This document shows positions 1 to 6,583 of a stretch of 11,000 nt of DNA, piece after piece; within the stretch, counting starts at the first letter, position 1, and the number at the start of each line of letters is the position of its first letter. The notes under the pieces were generated by a model. That model was given only the letters and a program-made list of their open reading frames with translations, had not been told where the DNA came from and did not search any database. The DNA comes from an uncultured bacterium (GTDB taxonomy: Bacteria > Patescibacteriota > Minisyncoccia > Phycocordibacterales > UBA9973), in contig CALAYS010000183.1 in assembly GCA_937895515.1 (NCBI GenBank), positions 1 to 11,000 of the forward strand, given 5' to 3'. Made by a program: the position numbers and the translations under genes.

Positions 1-12
1 CTCTTCCGATCT
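1..12. other. Illumina adapter remnant at contig end
   Basis: The first 12 bases, CTCTTCCGATCT, are identical to the 3' end of the standard Illumina TruSeq adapter. They are followed at once by a 15-base tandem repeat. The natural reading is untrimmed adapter at a contig end where assembly stopped in the repeat, so these bases and the four residues they add to the first gene should be ignored. Confidence 0.88.
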
Positions 13-65
13 CAACCCGCTTCCCAGCAACCCGCTTCCCAGCAACCCGCTTCTTAGCAACCCGC
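13..65 (-). repeat. 15-bp tandem repeat encoding KRVAG
   Basis: The unit CAACCCGCTTCCCAG occurs at 13-27 and 28-42, with a two-base variant at 43-57 and a partial copy at 58-65. The period is a multiple of three and keeps the frame of the minus-strand gene, giving Lys-Arg-Val-Ala-Gly/Lys units. The array is cut by the adapter-tagged contig end, so the true copy number is unknown. Confidence 0.9.
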
Positions 66-448
66 TTTTTCCTGCGCATTGGTGACACTGAAACTTTTTC
101 CAGCAACTTCTTAAGATCCTTGGCAAGCTCATGGAGAGCCTCAATTTCTTTGAGAAGACCATCGTCATCATGGCGACGCGAGATTTCGCACGCGAGTGCT
201 TCAGCATCTTTCGCCATCTTTTTGGCCGACTTGACGTCGTCATCAGGACAATCCTTCAGATCATCAAGGAGACCATGAGATGTTGAGAGAATGTCCTCGG
301 CCTCTTCGTAAAGGGAGTCGCTTTCACTCAGCGGGGGGCGGGCGGCCAGACACTCGGCGTACCAAGATCCGATAGGGATGTCCGAATCAGGATTTGACTC
401 AAACTCGTCGATTTTAATAGAATCACTAATAAAAACAGTGCGATGCAT
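13..448 (-). CDS. Partial protein with acidic body, coiled coil and KRVAG-repeat basic tail
   Basis: An open frame starts at ATG 448 (an in-frame TGA lies six codons upstream) and runs off the left edge, so the C-terminus is missing. About 145 residues are visible. The N-terminal 75 are rich in Asp, Glu and Ser. Residues about 75-125 are charged and heptad-like, for example EIEALHELAKDLKKLLEKV, consistent with a coiled coil. From about residue 130 the chain becomes basic and repeats KRVAK/KRVAG units encoded by 15-base tandem repeats. G+C is clearly higher than in most neighbours, like the gene at 6584-7822. I do not recognise a family. An acidic or helical head with a Lys/Arg repeat tail resembles viral DNA-binding or packaging proteins, but that is inference. 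Two inverted repeats lie behind its start, between it and the next gene. Confidence 0.7.
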
Positions 449-692
449 GTTATAGCAGGTATCTCAGCTCGATCAGGTGCAATATAAGATGCCGGATCGG
501 GGTATTCAAATTTTCCTTTTTTTTTTTGCAATTATTAAGAGCCATGAATGAAATTTTATATTGTCTGACATGCGAGTCGGTAAACAATAACTCTTTATTT
601 GTAATCTAATAATATTATTAGATTTTTTACAACAAATTGTGATACATATTTCAATAATATTCGAACAAAAAGATATATGTTTTCTTCGAAAA
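449..692. other. Intergenic spacer, AT-rich, upstream of the partial gene
   Basis: No convincing gene is seen here. Read on the minus strand, the part next to the start at 448 has a TATAAAATTT-like stretch near 552-562 and an unbroken run of 11 A at 517-527, which could form an AT-rich promoter. A 22-bp palindrome lies at 603-624. A short minus-strand frame through 595-792 crosses both inverted repeats and looks non-coding. Confidence 0.4.
603..624. terminator. Perfect 22-bp palindrome
   Basis: The 11-base arm AATCTAATAAT is followed directly by its exact reverse complement. It lies between two minus-strand genes, 159 bases past the stop of the upstream one. With the stem at 693-734 it may define transcript ends. 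It is all but two G-C pairs AT, so the hairpin would be weak, and a cruciform or protein site is also possible. Confidence 0.5.
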
Positions 693-734
693 TTTTTAAA
701 AGAGTCATATAAGTGGATATGACTCTTTTAAAAA
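693..734 (-). terminator. 18-bp perfect stem-loop after the 783-1499 gene
   Basis: Bases 693-710 and 717-734 are perfect reverse complements around the 6-base loop AAGTGG. The stem begins 49 bases past the TAA of the minus-strand gene. It is the strongest hairpin in the window. In mimivirus, hairpins after stop codons mark mRNA cleavage and polyadenylation, and the same role is inferred here. Confidence 0.65.
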
Positions 735-782
735 CTATAATCGTAGCCTTTAAATTCATGTGGGATTTATATGAAAGATTTA

Positions 783-1499
783 TTACCTGCAATAATAATC
801 GCTTCTGTTTTCGGAAAGTGTTGTAGGTATATTAGAATCTTCTAAAATATATGAGGCAAAAATATAAAATTCAGTGCCTGGAGGGAGATTTACATTGCTA
901 AGTGGAGTATTCCCTTTAACATTAAGAATGGTAAAAGTTTCTTTTGTATCCTCGTTCTGAAGTGGGATGACAGAAACTTTAACAAATTCTTGTCCAGAAT
1001 TTCTAAGAAAAATACCTGGAATGTTTAATTTTTCGGGTAGATTAATTTCGGATATAAATTCCATATTCGGTGGGGCAGGAGAGACTCCAAAAATCGAAAT
1101 ATTTATTTGGGATTCATATTTTGAAAGAGAACTTCCAACAATCATACTCACTTTGGCTGTATATGGGGATTCGCTGGGCAACATGATCTGATTTCCCGAA
1201 TAAAAGTTTATAACAGGTGTTAAAAATAGGCTGTTTGGTGTATTTACCCTCAAAATGTGGTTTTTATAAACACGAACAAACTGTGTATCAGTTGAAGTTA
1301 TTTTAAAGGATTCTAACCCTACATTAATAAACTCTTTCTGCGAATCATCATTTGGACACGAAAATACGATATCTTTTTTAAGATAATCGGACGGTGATGT
1401 ACGAGAAAAGGAAAAATCAATTAAGAAATTTCCGTATATTGACTCATATATTACGATAACCAATAATATGATTAGAATACATAATAAAAGCGAACCCAT
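783..1499 (-). CDS. Membrane-anchored protein of unknown function
   Basis: The product is 238 aa. Residues 3-18 form a continuous hydrophobic stretch right after MGS, typical of an uncleaved N-terminal signal-anchor, followed by a soluble domain of about 215 residues rich in Ser, Asn, Ile and Phe with few charged clusters. This composition suggests a beta-rich domain in a lumen or outside a membrane. Cysteines sit near residue 48 and at the end (YYCR), and NIS and NRS offer possible glycosylation sites. I recognise no family. The start is ATG 1499, and using it keeps the hydrophobic anchor. It diverges from the pyruvyl-transferase gene with only 13 bases between start codons, so its promoter must lie inside that gene's 5' coding sequence. 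A strong stem-loop follows its stop. Being an envelope or inner-membrane virion protein is inference. Confidence 0.75.
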   Translation of the reverse strand: MGSLLLCILIILLVIVIYESIYGNFLIDFSFSRTSPSDYLKKDIVFSCPNDDSQKEFINVGLESFKITSTDTQFVRVYKNHILRVNTPNSLFLTPVINFYSGNQIMLPSESPYTAKVSMIVGSSLSKYESQINISIFGVSPAPPNMEFISEINLPEKLNIPGIFLRNSGQEFVKVSVIPLQNEDTKETFTILNVKGNTPLSNVNLPPGTEFYIFASYILEDSNIPTTLSENRSDYYCR

Positions 1500-1512
1500 T
1501 TATATTTTAGTC

Positions 1513-3972
1513 ATGAATAGAATTTTTTTAGTAATCGGATATTATTATAATAACAATCTTGGCGACGACCTTTTTATCGAAACAATTCCAAATTTTTTCC
1601 CCAACTCTACATTAGAATTTGTATCTGCTGATACAATATCAGAAATAGATTTTAACAAATATGAGGGAATAATCTTCGGAGGAGGAGATATTGTTAACTC
1701 ATATTTTAATGGGAAGGTATCATTTGTCAGAAACAGATATGCAGGTCCTATCTTTGCTTTTTCTATCGGAATACCCTATTTTGAGACTATCGGAAAAGGA
1801 CATCTAAACCTGTATGACCATGTTTTTACTCGCAACAAAAAATATCTTATTCCTCTCCAACACGCTCTTGGTAGTCAATACGTACATTATTTACCAGATG
1901 CTGTGATGACTCTTTCTCCTATTCCCGCTGTTTGGTCCCCAGAAGAACGTCAAACTGTTGGGATATTTCTTCCTTCTTCTATTTGCACACCTCGAATTTT
2001 ATTTAAATTATGTCATGCTCTTAGAAGACTATTAGGAATAAACCCATGGTTGCGGCTTTATTTAGCTTGTTTTGATACAAAAAATGACAGTCCAAATCAT
2101 GACAAACATATTAATACCAAAATAGAAGAAAACTTAAGTGAATTTAAGGATAGAATTTATAATGACCAAACACGATACAATGGACAAGAAATGGTGCGTC
2201 TTATTGCTGGATTTAAATTTTGTATAGCATCTCGTTTCCACAGCCATATTTTATCTATTTTGACAGAAACACCATTTTTCTCTTTTCATTATGCAAATAA
2301 GGTTAGTCTCTTAATGGAAGAAAAAGATCTTTTGGATCTTTTTTGTCCAATCAGTATAACAGGTGAAGCAAAACCCGATGATTTTAGCATCGAAATATTT
2401 ATGGATAAATTTAACTATGTCAATTCTAATTTGCTTTCTATCAACGAAAGAATAAAGGCTGTTAAAAATCACGACAAATATCTTTGCAAAGACAATTATC
2501 AGGTTGAAGCTCTCCTATCCCTTGGGGAAAGACGTAGGGTCACAGCATGTTCTTTCTTTGTAGATAAAGTTGATCTGATTACAAAGAAATACACAAAAAA
2601 AATAACAGATATAACAGGACAACCTCTAGAGAAATCGGCTAATATTCTTTCAAAAAAACAATCAATAAAATTATCAAGAGGATTGTTATATGAAATAACT
2701 GGCGAAATTTCATGTCGTGGTGTTGATGGTACTATTGATAATCTTATCAAAAAACCACAAACTCTTCGCGAAATGGTAGATTGGGTTTGGAAAGATAAAC
2801 GCGTCCGAATGTCAGATGTTCCACGTTTCAATATGCAAACAACATGTACACAGAGCTTTTGCGGTTTGCATAGAGCTGGATGGAAATATGTTTTGGATTC
2901 TATTCACTCTCTTCACAGTGAACATGGTGTTATTCTTGATGTTTATTGTGATGCAACTTTTGGATGGTGTAGAGAAACGCCTTGCCAAGAATATGGAATA
3001 ATTCCTTATACAAGTCCATGGTGTGGATTTTTTCATCATACTCCTTTTTCTGGAAACAGTGATAATAATATCACACATTCGACCGATAATCCTGAATTTA
3101 AGAAAAGTCTGGAAACCTGTCTTGGATTTTTTGTTATGTCTGAGTGGCTAGCCCAATGGCTCAGAAAACGTTTGACTGTTCTTGGTTATGAAAAAATACC
3201 TGTTGTTCCGCTCATTCATCCAACATTAATAGCAGGAATAATACCCTTTGCTCTTCCTAAGGAGGAAGAAAAATTGGATATTGTTAATGTAGGAGCGTGG
3301 TTACGAAATACATATTCTATTTATGCTTTGGATTTACCAAAAAATCGTTTTAATAAATATAAACTTAGGGGAAAAATGATGGAAAATTATTTTCCTCCTT
3401 CAGAAATAAATTTCTCTCTTCTGACCATAATTAAAGAATCTCACAAAAACTCATTCTTATATTGTTTGTACAAGTATATTCGAGAAAACAAATTCTTTTT
3501 TTCCGAATTTGGGTATAGCTGTTTGGAAGATGTTTTGAAAGATGAAAAATTATATGATGAATATAGTTGCAAAATTCGAGAAAAAATAATGTCACAAATA
3601 GAAACGGTTAATGTGTTAGAACATCTTCCTGACAAGGAATACGATCTTCTTATGGCAAAATATATTGTTTTTGTTGATTTTATTGAATGTTCAGCCGCAA
3701 ATACTCTTATTGAGTGCATGGCGCGTGGGAATCCCATCATCGTAAATAGGATTCCAGCCGTTGTAGAACATTTAGGTCCTAATTACCCCTTGTACTTTGA
3801 TAATTTAGAAGAAATACCTGCTCTTCTGACATATGATAGAATTTCAGCCGCTGAAAAGTATATGAAAAGAACAGAAATAACCGAGAAGATATCGTCAGAA
3901 AAATTTTATCAAGATCTTTCTACAAGCACTATTGCCGAAGCCTCGCGTTTAAAACCTTACCTTGTTGAGTAA
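1513..3972 (+). CDS. Polysaccharide pyruvyl transferase fused to glycosyltransferase-like domain
   Basis: The product is 819 aa from ATG 1513. I prefer this to ATG 1468, which would overlap the divergent gene and put 15 extra residues before the family's usual N-terminal strand. Residues 1-275 match the polysaccharide pyruvyl transferase family (PF04230): GYYYNNNLGDD at 9-19, GGGD at 56-59, YLPDAVMTL around 126-134 and SRFHSHILSI at 240-249. These enzymes transfer pyruvate from phosphoenolpyruvate to a sugar as a ketal. Residues about 430-780 resemble glycosyltransferases of the GT-B kind: WCGFFHHTPFSG at 503-514, an IPVVPLIHP strand at 562-570, VNVGAWLRNTYSIYAL at 591-606, and a closing NTLIECMARGNPIIV stretch at 730-744, like the Glu-rich donor site of GT4 enzymes. 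The likely role is building a pyruvylated glycan on the virion; pyruvylated GlcNAc is known on mimivirus fibrils. Two hairpins follow the stop. The N-terminal call is firm; the C-terminal one is moderate. Confidence 0.8.
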   Translation: MNRIFLVIGYYYNNNLGDDLFIETIPNFFPNSTLEFVSADTISEIDFNKYEGIIFGGGDIVNSYFNGKVSFVRNRYAGPIFAFSIGIPYFETIGKGHLNLYDHVFTRNKKYLIPLQHALGSQYVHYLPDAVMTLSPIPAVWSPEERQTVGIFLPSSICTPRILFKLCHALRRLLGINPWLRLYLACFDTKNDSPNHDKHINTKIEENLSEFKDRIYNDQTRYNGQEMVRLIAGFKFCIASRFHSHILSILTETPFFSFHYANKVSLLMEEKDLLDLFCPISITGEAKPDDFSIEIFMDKFNYVNSNLLSINERIKAVKNHDKYLCKDNYQVEALLSLGERRRVTACSFFVDKVDLITKKYTKKITDITGQPLEKSANILSKKQSIKLSRGLLYEITGEISCRGVDGTIDNLIKKPQTLREMVDWVWKDKRVRMSDVPRFNMQTTCTQSFCGLHRAGWKYVLDSIHSLHSEHGVILDVYCDATFGWCRETPCQEYGIIPYTSPWCGFFHHTPFSGNSDNNITHSTDNPEFKKSLETCLGFFVMSEWLAQWLRKRLTVLGYEKIPVVPLIHPTLIAGIIPFALPKEEEKLDIVNVGAWLRNTYSIYALDLPKNRFNKYKLRGKMMENYFPPSEINFSLLTIIKESHKNSFLYCLYKYIRENKFFFSEFGYSCLEDVLKDEKLYDEYSCKIREKIMSQIETVNVLEHLPDKEYDLLMAKYIVFVDFIECSAANTLIECMARGNPIIVNRIPAVVEHLGPNYPLYFDNLEEIPALLTYDRISAAEKYMKRTEITEKISSEKFYQDLSTSTIAEASRLKPYLVE

Positions 3973-3975
3973 ACT

Positions 3976-3991
3976 ATTTACTTTAGTAAAT
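3976..3991 (+). terminator. Short stem-loop just after stop codon
   Basis: ATTTACT and AGTAAAT pair around TT, three bases after the TAA at 3970-3972. It is small and AT-only apart from one G-C pair. It precedes a longer stem at 4012-4034, and the pair probably marks the 3' end of the pyruvyl-transferase transcript. Confidence 0.4.
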
Positions 3992-4011
3992 TTGGGGAGC
4001 TAAAGCTATCA

Positions 4012-4034
4012 AAAAGATTTTACTAAAATCTTTT
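4012..4034 (+). terminator. 11-bp stem-loop after pyruvyl-transferase gene
   Basis: AAAAGATTTTA (4012-4022) and its exact reverse complement (4024-4034) flank a single C. It lies 39 bases past the stop codon. Its length and placement match the other gene-end hairpins in the window. Confidence 0.6.
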
Positions 4035-4070
4035 GCTCAAAAAGCCATGTCGTGATAAACAAATTTATTT

Positions 4071-4099
4071 ATTCCTTTAAATTCCTTTAAATTCTTTTC
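4071..4099. repeat. 10-bp tandem repeat
   Basis: ATTCCTTTAA occurs twice without a gap (4071-4080 and 4081-4090), followed by a diverged third copy beginning ATTCTTTTC. It is a simple array in non-coding DNA with no evident function. Confidence 0.7.
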
Positions 4100-4132
4100 A
4101 CCCCCTTAATTTTACTAAAACTTGAATTATAA

Positions 4133-4336
4133 CGATCGAAGACTTCACTTAAAGTCAATGATGTTATTGCTTTAAAATCTAACTTTACCTCGAACCTTAT
4201 TTTTGGTGTAATAATATTTAAGGAATACATTTTACAAATTAAAACAAATGGCCGCGTGACCTTCTATTCAGGAGGCCTATATTTGAAGCATTTAGTAGAA
4301 AAAATTTTTCAACTAAAATTTAAAATGGAAGCTTAA
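4133..4336 (+). pseudogene. Decayed coding module, copy A
   Basis: The frame is open for 67 codons from just after a TAA (4130-4132) to TAA at 4334-4336. It has no ATG except the third codon from the end, so it cannot be expressed as an ordinary gene. Its last part reads YSGGLYLKHLVEKIFQLK then FKMEA-stop, matching copies B and C in the same frame. The frame before the TAA is also open for at least eight codons (LILLKLEL), so the stop may be a nonsense mutation inside a longer former gene. I do not recognise the protein. Differences between A and B in the shared part are largely silent or conservative, which suggests the module was once under protein-level selection. Confidence 0.5.
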
Positions 4337-4373
4337 TTAGTTATTTTTGAAAGATCATTTTCTTCAAATATGA

Positions 4374-4466
4374 AGTCCAAATGTTCCAAAAATCTTGCCG
4401 GACTATCATTCAGGAGGCCTGTATTTGAAAGAAATAGTTGAAAAACTTTTTCGACTAAAAAAGTAA
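4374..4466 (+). pseudogene. Decayed coding module, copy B
   Basis: The frame is open from after TGA (4371-4373) to TAA (4464-4466), with no ATG. It reads PKILPDYHSGGLYLKEIV and then EKLFRLKK-stop, collinear with copy A. A 10-bp stem-loop overlaps the stop, exactly where gene-end hairpins sit elsewhere in this window, so this copy kept a gene's natural 3' end. It is best read as the tail of a duplicated gene whose 5' part was lost. Confidence 0.5.
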
Positions 4467-4490
4467 AAATAACCCAAATAGGTTATTTTT
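4465..4490 (+). terminator. 10-bp stem-loop overlapping the stop of copy B
   Basis: AAAAATAACC (4465-4474) and GGTTATTTTT (4481-4490) pair perfectly around CAAATA. The stem starts inside the TAA of the decayed module. It looks like a former mRNA 3'-end hairpin. Confidence 0.55.
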
Positions 4491-4555
4491 GACAAAGTGT
4501 TTTTTAATACAATTTTAAATGTTGGCTTAAGCTAAATCATGTCGGACCTATTATA

Positions 4556-4570
4556 GCGAACGAAGTTCGC
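4556..4570. repeat. Compact GC-rich hairpin inserted in repeat copy C
   Basis: GCGAAC and GTTCGC pair perfectly around a GAA loop. It falls in about 25 bases present in copy C but absent from copy B at the same point, so it looks like a small palindromic insertion. I see no second copy in the window. Confidence 0.5.
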
Positions 4571-4575
4571 CATGA

Positions 4576-4647
4576 AGTTCAGAATGCCTTTATTTTAATA
4601 AAATAATCGAAAAAATTTTTCAACTAAAATTTAAAATGGAAGCTTAA
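4576..4647 (+). pseudogene. Decayed coding module, copy C
   Basis: After TGA 4573-4575 the frame reads SSECLYFNKIIEKIFQLK and then FKMEA-stop, ending at TAA 4645-4647. The second half is nearly base-identical to copy A, including about 20 bases past the stop, while the first half has diverged more and carries a short GC-rich insertion just upstream. It is a paralogous 3' fragment without a start codon. Confidence 0.45.
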
Positions 4648-5010
4648 TTAGTTATTTTTTGAAAGATTATTTTTTTAACAATGGATTTTAATACCTGCCG
4701 AAAATTCGTCTAACATATAACCCAAAAGGAGTAAAAAATATGGGAAAGAAGTCATTATTTTCCCAATTAAAAAAGATGAATATTATGATCAAAGTTATTA
4801 GCTCATTTGTTGTTGAAATATTTACATGTAAAAGATAATATATTTGGTTTGCGCCCGGCTGCAGTATTTTACCCCCTCTTAACTTTTATTTTTTCCTAAA
4901 TATCTAAAAACTAAAGAAAGCGACAATCCTTTCATTAAAAAAGTGTAATTTATCTTTTCATCGCTATCCTATTTCCATAAATAAACATAACCATAAATAT
5001 TTTCTTCGGA

Positions 5011-5033
5011 AAAAAAATATAAAATATTTTTTT
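5011..5033. terminator. 10-bp AT stem-loop
   Basis: Seven A followed by TAT pairs with ATA followed by seven T around AAA. It lies 283 bases past the stop of the minus-strand VLTF3-like gene and 17 bases before the ATG-less frame on the plus strand. It may be a distal transcript end, but its purely A/T content makes chance possible. Confidence 0.3.
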
Positions 5034-5049
5034 GGTTTGTCTGAAATGA

Positions 5050-5331
5050 ATCCATTATGAATACTTTTTTCCTTCCCTAAAAACGTATTCCCATACATTC
5101 TACAAATCTTCTTCATCAGATCCTAATAGAAAAGAAGAATACATCCTAAACAGAAAAAAATATATACATGCCACTTCTATCCTCAGATTAAAACAAACAG
5201 GTACTTCAAAAAATACATACACAAAAAGGTATGGAAAACCAAAATGTCCAGTTTGTGCACTTGCAAATAGAAAGAAAATTAGAAAATATAACAGTTTGTT
5301 CCATCATGATAAAAATTACATTATTGGATAA
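5050..5331 (+). pseudogene. ATG-less 93-codon frame with CxxC...HH zinc-finger-like end
   Basis: After TGA (5047-5049) the frame stays open for 93 codons to TAA (5329-5331), overlapping the 3' end of the VLTF3-like gene on the other strand by 16 bases. There is no ATG anywhere in it. The translation is rich in Lys, Arg, Tyr and Ser. Near the end it reads KPKCPVCALANRKKIRK, then YNSLFHHDKNYIIG-stop, so a Cys-x2-Cys pair is followed about 17 residues later by His-His, a plausible zinc site. It could be the tail of a decayed gene, a last exon, a non-ATG gene or chance. No upstream frame supplies a convincing N-terminus. Confidence 0.35.
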
Positions 5332-6533
5332 AATTTAAGACCCGTTTCCTCACACATTTTTTGGAAAATATGCGAATTTCTTTTTCTTGAATCTCGCGAT
5401 TGAGGAATCTTAAAATCAGTAAGAAGACAATTATGTCCTGCGGCCCTAAGATGCCAATAAAGCCTCAATTCAACATTAATTGAGGAGTCAGTTTTATTGC
5501 TTTCTCTATATATTTCTTGTGTTTTAGTGTAATCATGTAGAATTTTAGGAATGAGATGTCCGATTTGAGGGATCTCCCATCCCCATAGTTCGTAGCATAT
5601 AGCATTTATATCTTGAAAATGGATAGATTTATTTGTTTCACGAAGAGCTTCTTTGAGAAGATAAACGGATGTTTGGGGACAGCGATGTCCATATTCATCA
5701 GCAGGCATTTCCCTTATTTCTTTTGCGGGAGGAAGTTGGTATTTATCTTGCATATGTTTATCCAAAAATGGCAATAAATCAGGAGGAAGTCTTCTGGCTT
5801 GGACACCTTGATAGGCTTTAAGTCTTCTGATAAAGTTTGTTTTATCATCATATGAAACACGATTTGGAGGTTCTATTCGTTCCGAATCAAAATGAGGCAT
5901 ATCTGTTGAATATACATTTCCAAAAGCTTTTTCACAAAGACACATATAAATACCGCTTTCCTCATCTATTGCCATTTCTTCCATTCCTTGATCACAATCA
6001 TTGCATCCCACCCTAAAATAAGGTTCAAAGACTATATCTATTTCTATATATTCTGATGCTAAACGAAGGAAACGTCTGATTAATGCAAGAAGTTGTTCAC
6101 CTTCCCTTTCTTTTAAAGCCATTTCTTCGGCCGATTTTTTTGCCTGATTTTTTCCACCAATCACTATTACTTTCTTTTTATTGGTGGGTGAGAGCTTAAA
6201 ATATTCGGTCAAAATATCTTTTGCTACGTCTACATATTTTTCCCAAACTTTTTTTGAATATTTGCTAGTTAAATTTAATAACCGATCCCGATTATTAATC
6301 AGTGCTGTCTTTTCAGAAAGTGGGCGATTTTCATCAATCTTGGCATTATATTCTTCTATTTTCTTTTCGTTCTCTTTTCTGTTCTGGTAATAAAAAGAAA
6401 AGAGGTCACGCAAAACAAGATGTATTCTTAAAATATCAAGATCGGTGGAATAGCTTCCCTTTATTCTTGCCCCCACATCAGTAACTTTTTTTTCCGATAA
6501 AGAAAAAATTTTTTCGTCTAAATCCTGGGTCAT
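5316..6533 (-). CDS. Poxvirus late transcription factor VLTF3-like protein
   Basis: The product is 405 aa. Viral late transcription factor 3 (vaccinia A2L) and its homologues across nucleocytoplasmic viruses activate late promoters, acting with the viral RNA polymerase in the cytoplasmic factory. Residues 50-110 are highly charged and helical, partly coiled-coil. A zinc ribbon is visible as C177-x2-C180, then C198-x-C200, in NDCDQGMEEMAIDEESGIYMCLC. It is followed by the family's C-terminal domain: VSYDDKTNFIRRLKAYQGV at 226-244, a CPQTSVYLLKEAL helix at 285-297, IPKILHDYTK at 328-337 and VELRLYWHLRAAGH at 354-367. The second zinc pair is spaced Cys-x-Cys rather than the usual Cys-x2-Cys. The start is ATG 6533. 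The gene lies downstream of the Ser-Pro-repeat gene on the same strand, separated by a hairpin, so it is probably transcribed separately. It could be a distant paralogue rather than the canonical factor. Confidence 0.75.
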   Translation of the reverse strand: MTQDLDEKIFSLSEKKVTDVGARIKGSYSTDLDILRIHLVLRDLFSFYYQNRKENEKKIEEYNAKIDENRPLSEKTALINNRDRLLNLTSKYSKKVWEKYVDVAKDILTEYFKLSPTNKKKVIVIGGKNQAKKSAEEMALKEREGEQLLALIRRFLRLASEYIEIDIVFEPYFRVGCNDCDQGMEEMAIDEESGIYMCLCEKAFGNVYSTDMPHFDSERIEPPNRVSYDDKTNFIRRLKAYQGVQARRLPPDLLPFLDKHMQDKYQLPPAKEIREMPADEYGHRCPQTSVYLLKEALRETNKSIHFQDINAICYELWGWEIPQIGHLIPKILHDYTKTQEIYRESNKTDSSINVELRLYWHLRAAGHNCLLTDFKIPQSRDSRKRNSHIFQKMCEETGLKFYPIM

Positions 6534-6549
6534 ATTGACAAGGTTTTTT

Positions 6550-6573
6550 GTTATCTAAAATTTTTTAGATAAC
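6550..6573 (-). terminator. 11-bp stem-loop after the Ser-Pro-repeat gene
   Basis: GTTATCTAAAA (6550-6560) and its exact complement (6563-6573) flank TT. It begins 11 bases past the TAA of the 6584-7822 gene and ends 17 bases before the VLTF3-like ATG, so it fills the whole short gap. The likely role is mRNA 3'-end formation. Confidence 0.65.
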
Positions 6574-6583
6574 ATTTATATGT

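Larger units (their letters stand above)
4268..4667 (+). repeat. Three degenerate direct repeats of about 90 bp
   Basis: Copies start at 4268, 4410 and 4579. The opening TTCAGGAGGCCT is identical in A and B and altered in C. A block of about 55 bases (4299-4355 and 4610-4666), containing ATGGAAGCTTAATTAG, is almost identical in A and C but replaced in B by a hairpin. Copies B and C also share an upstream AATC-TG-CGGAC-TAT block. The units are diverged, point the same way and are not evenly spaced, which fits old gene duplication rather than a recent satellite or transposon. Confidence 0.75.

Noticed and set aside
595..792. 65-codon minus-strand frame
   Set aside because: It runs through two perfect inverted repeats and overlaps the stop of the gene at 783; it reads as low-complexity hydrophobic sequence from AT-rich DNA.
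1468..1512. Upstream ATG for the pyruvyl transferase
   Set aside because: It would overlap the divergent gene's coding sequence and add 15 residues before the family's normal first beta strand.
4268..4667. CRISPR array or transposon terminal repeats
   Set aside because: The copies are unequal in spacing, diverged, long and translate in frame; there are no uniform spacers, terminal inverted repeats or transposase.
4740..4838. 32-codon plus-strand frame preceded by AAGGAG
   Set aside because: It is short, has no recognisable feature, lies in the decayed tract, and a bacterial-type ribosome site is not expected in a eukaryotic virus.
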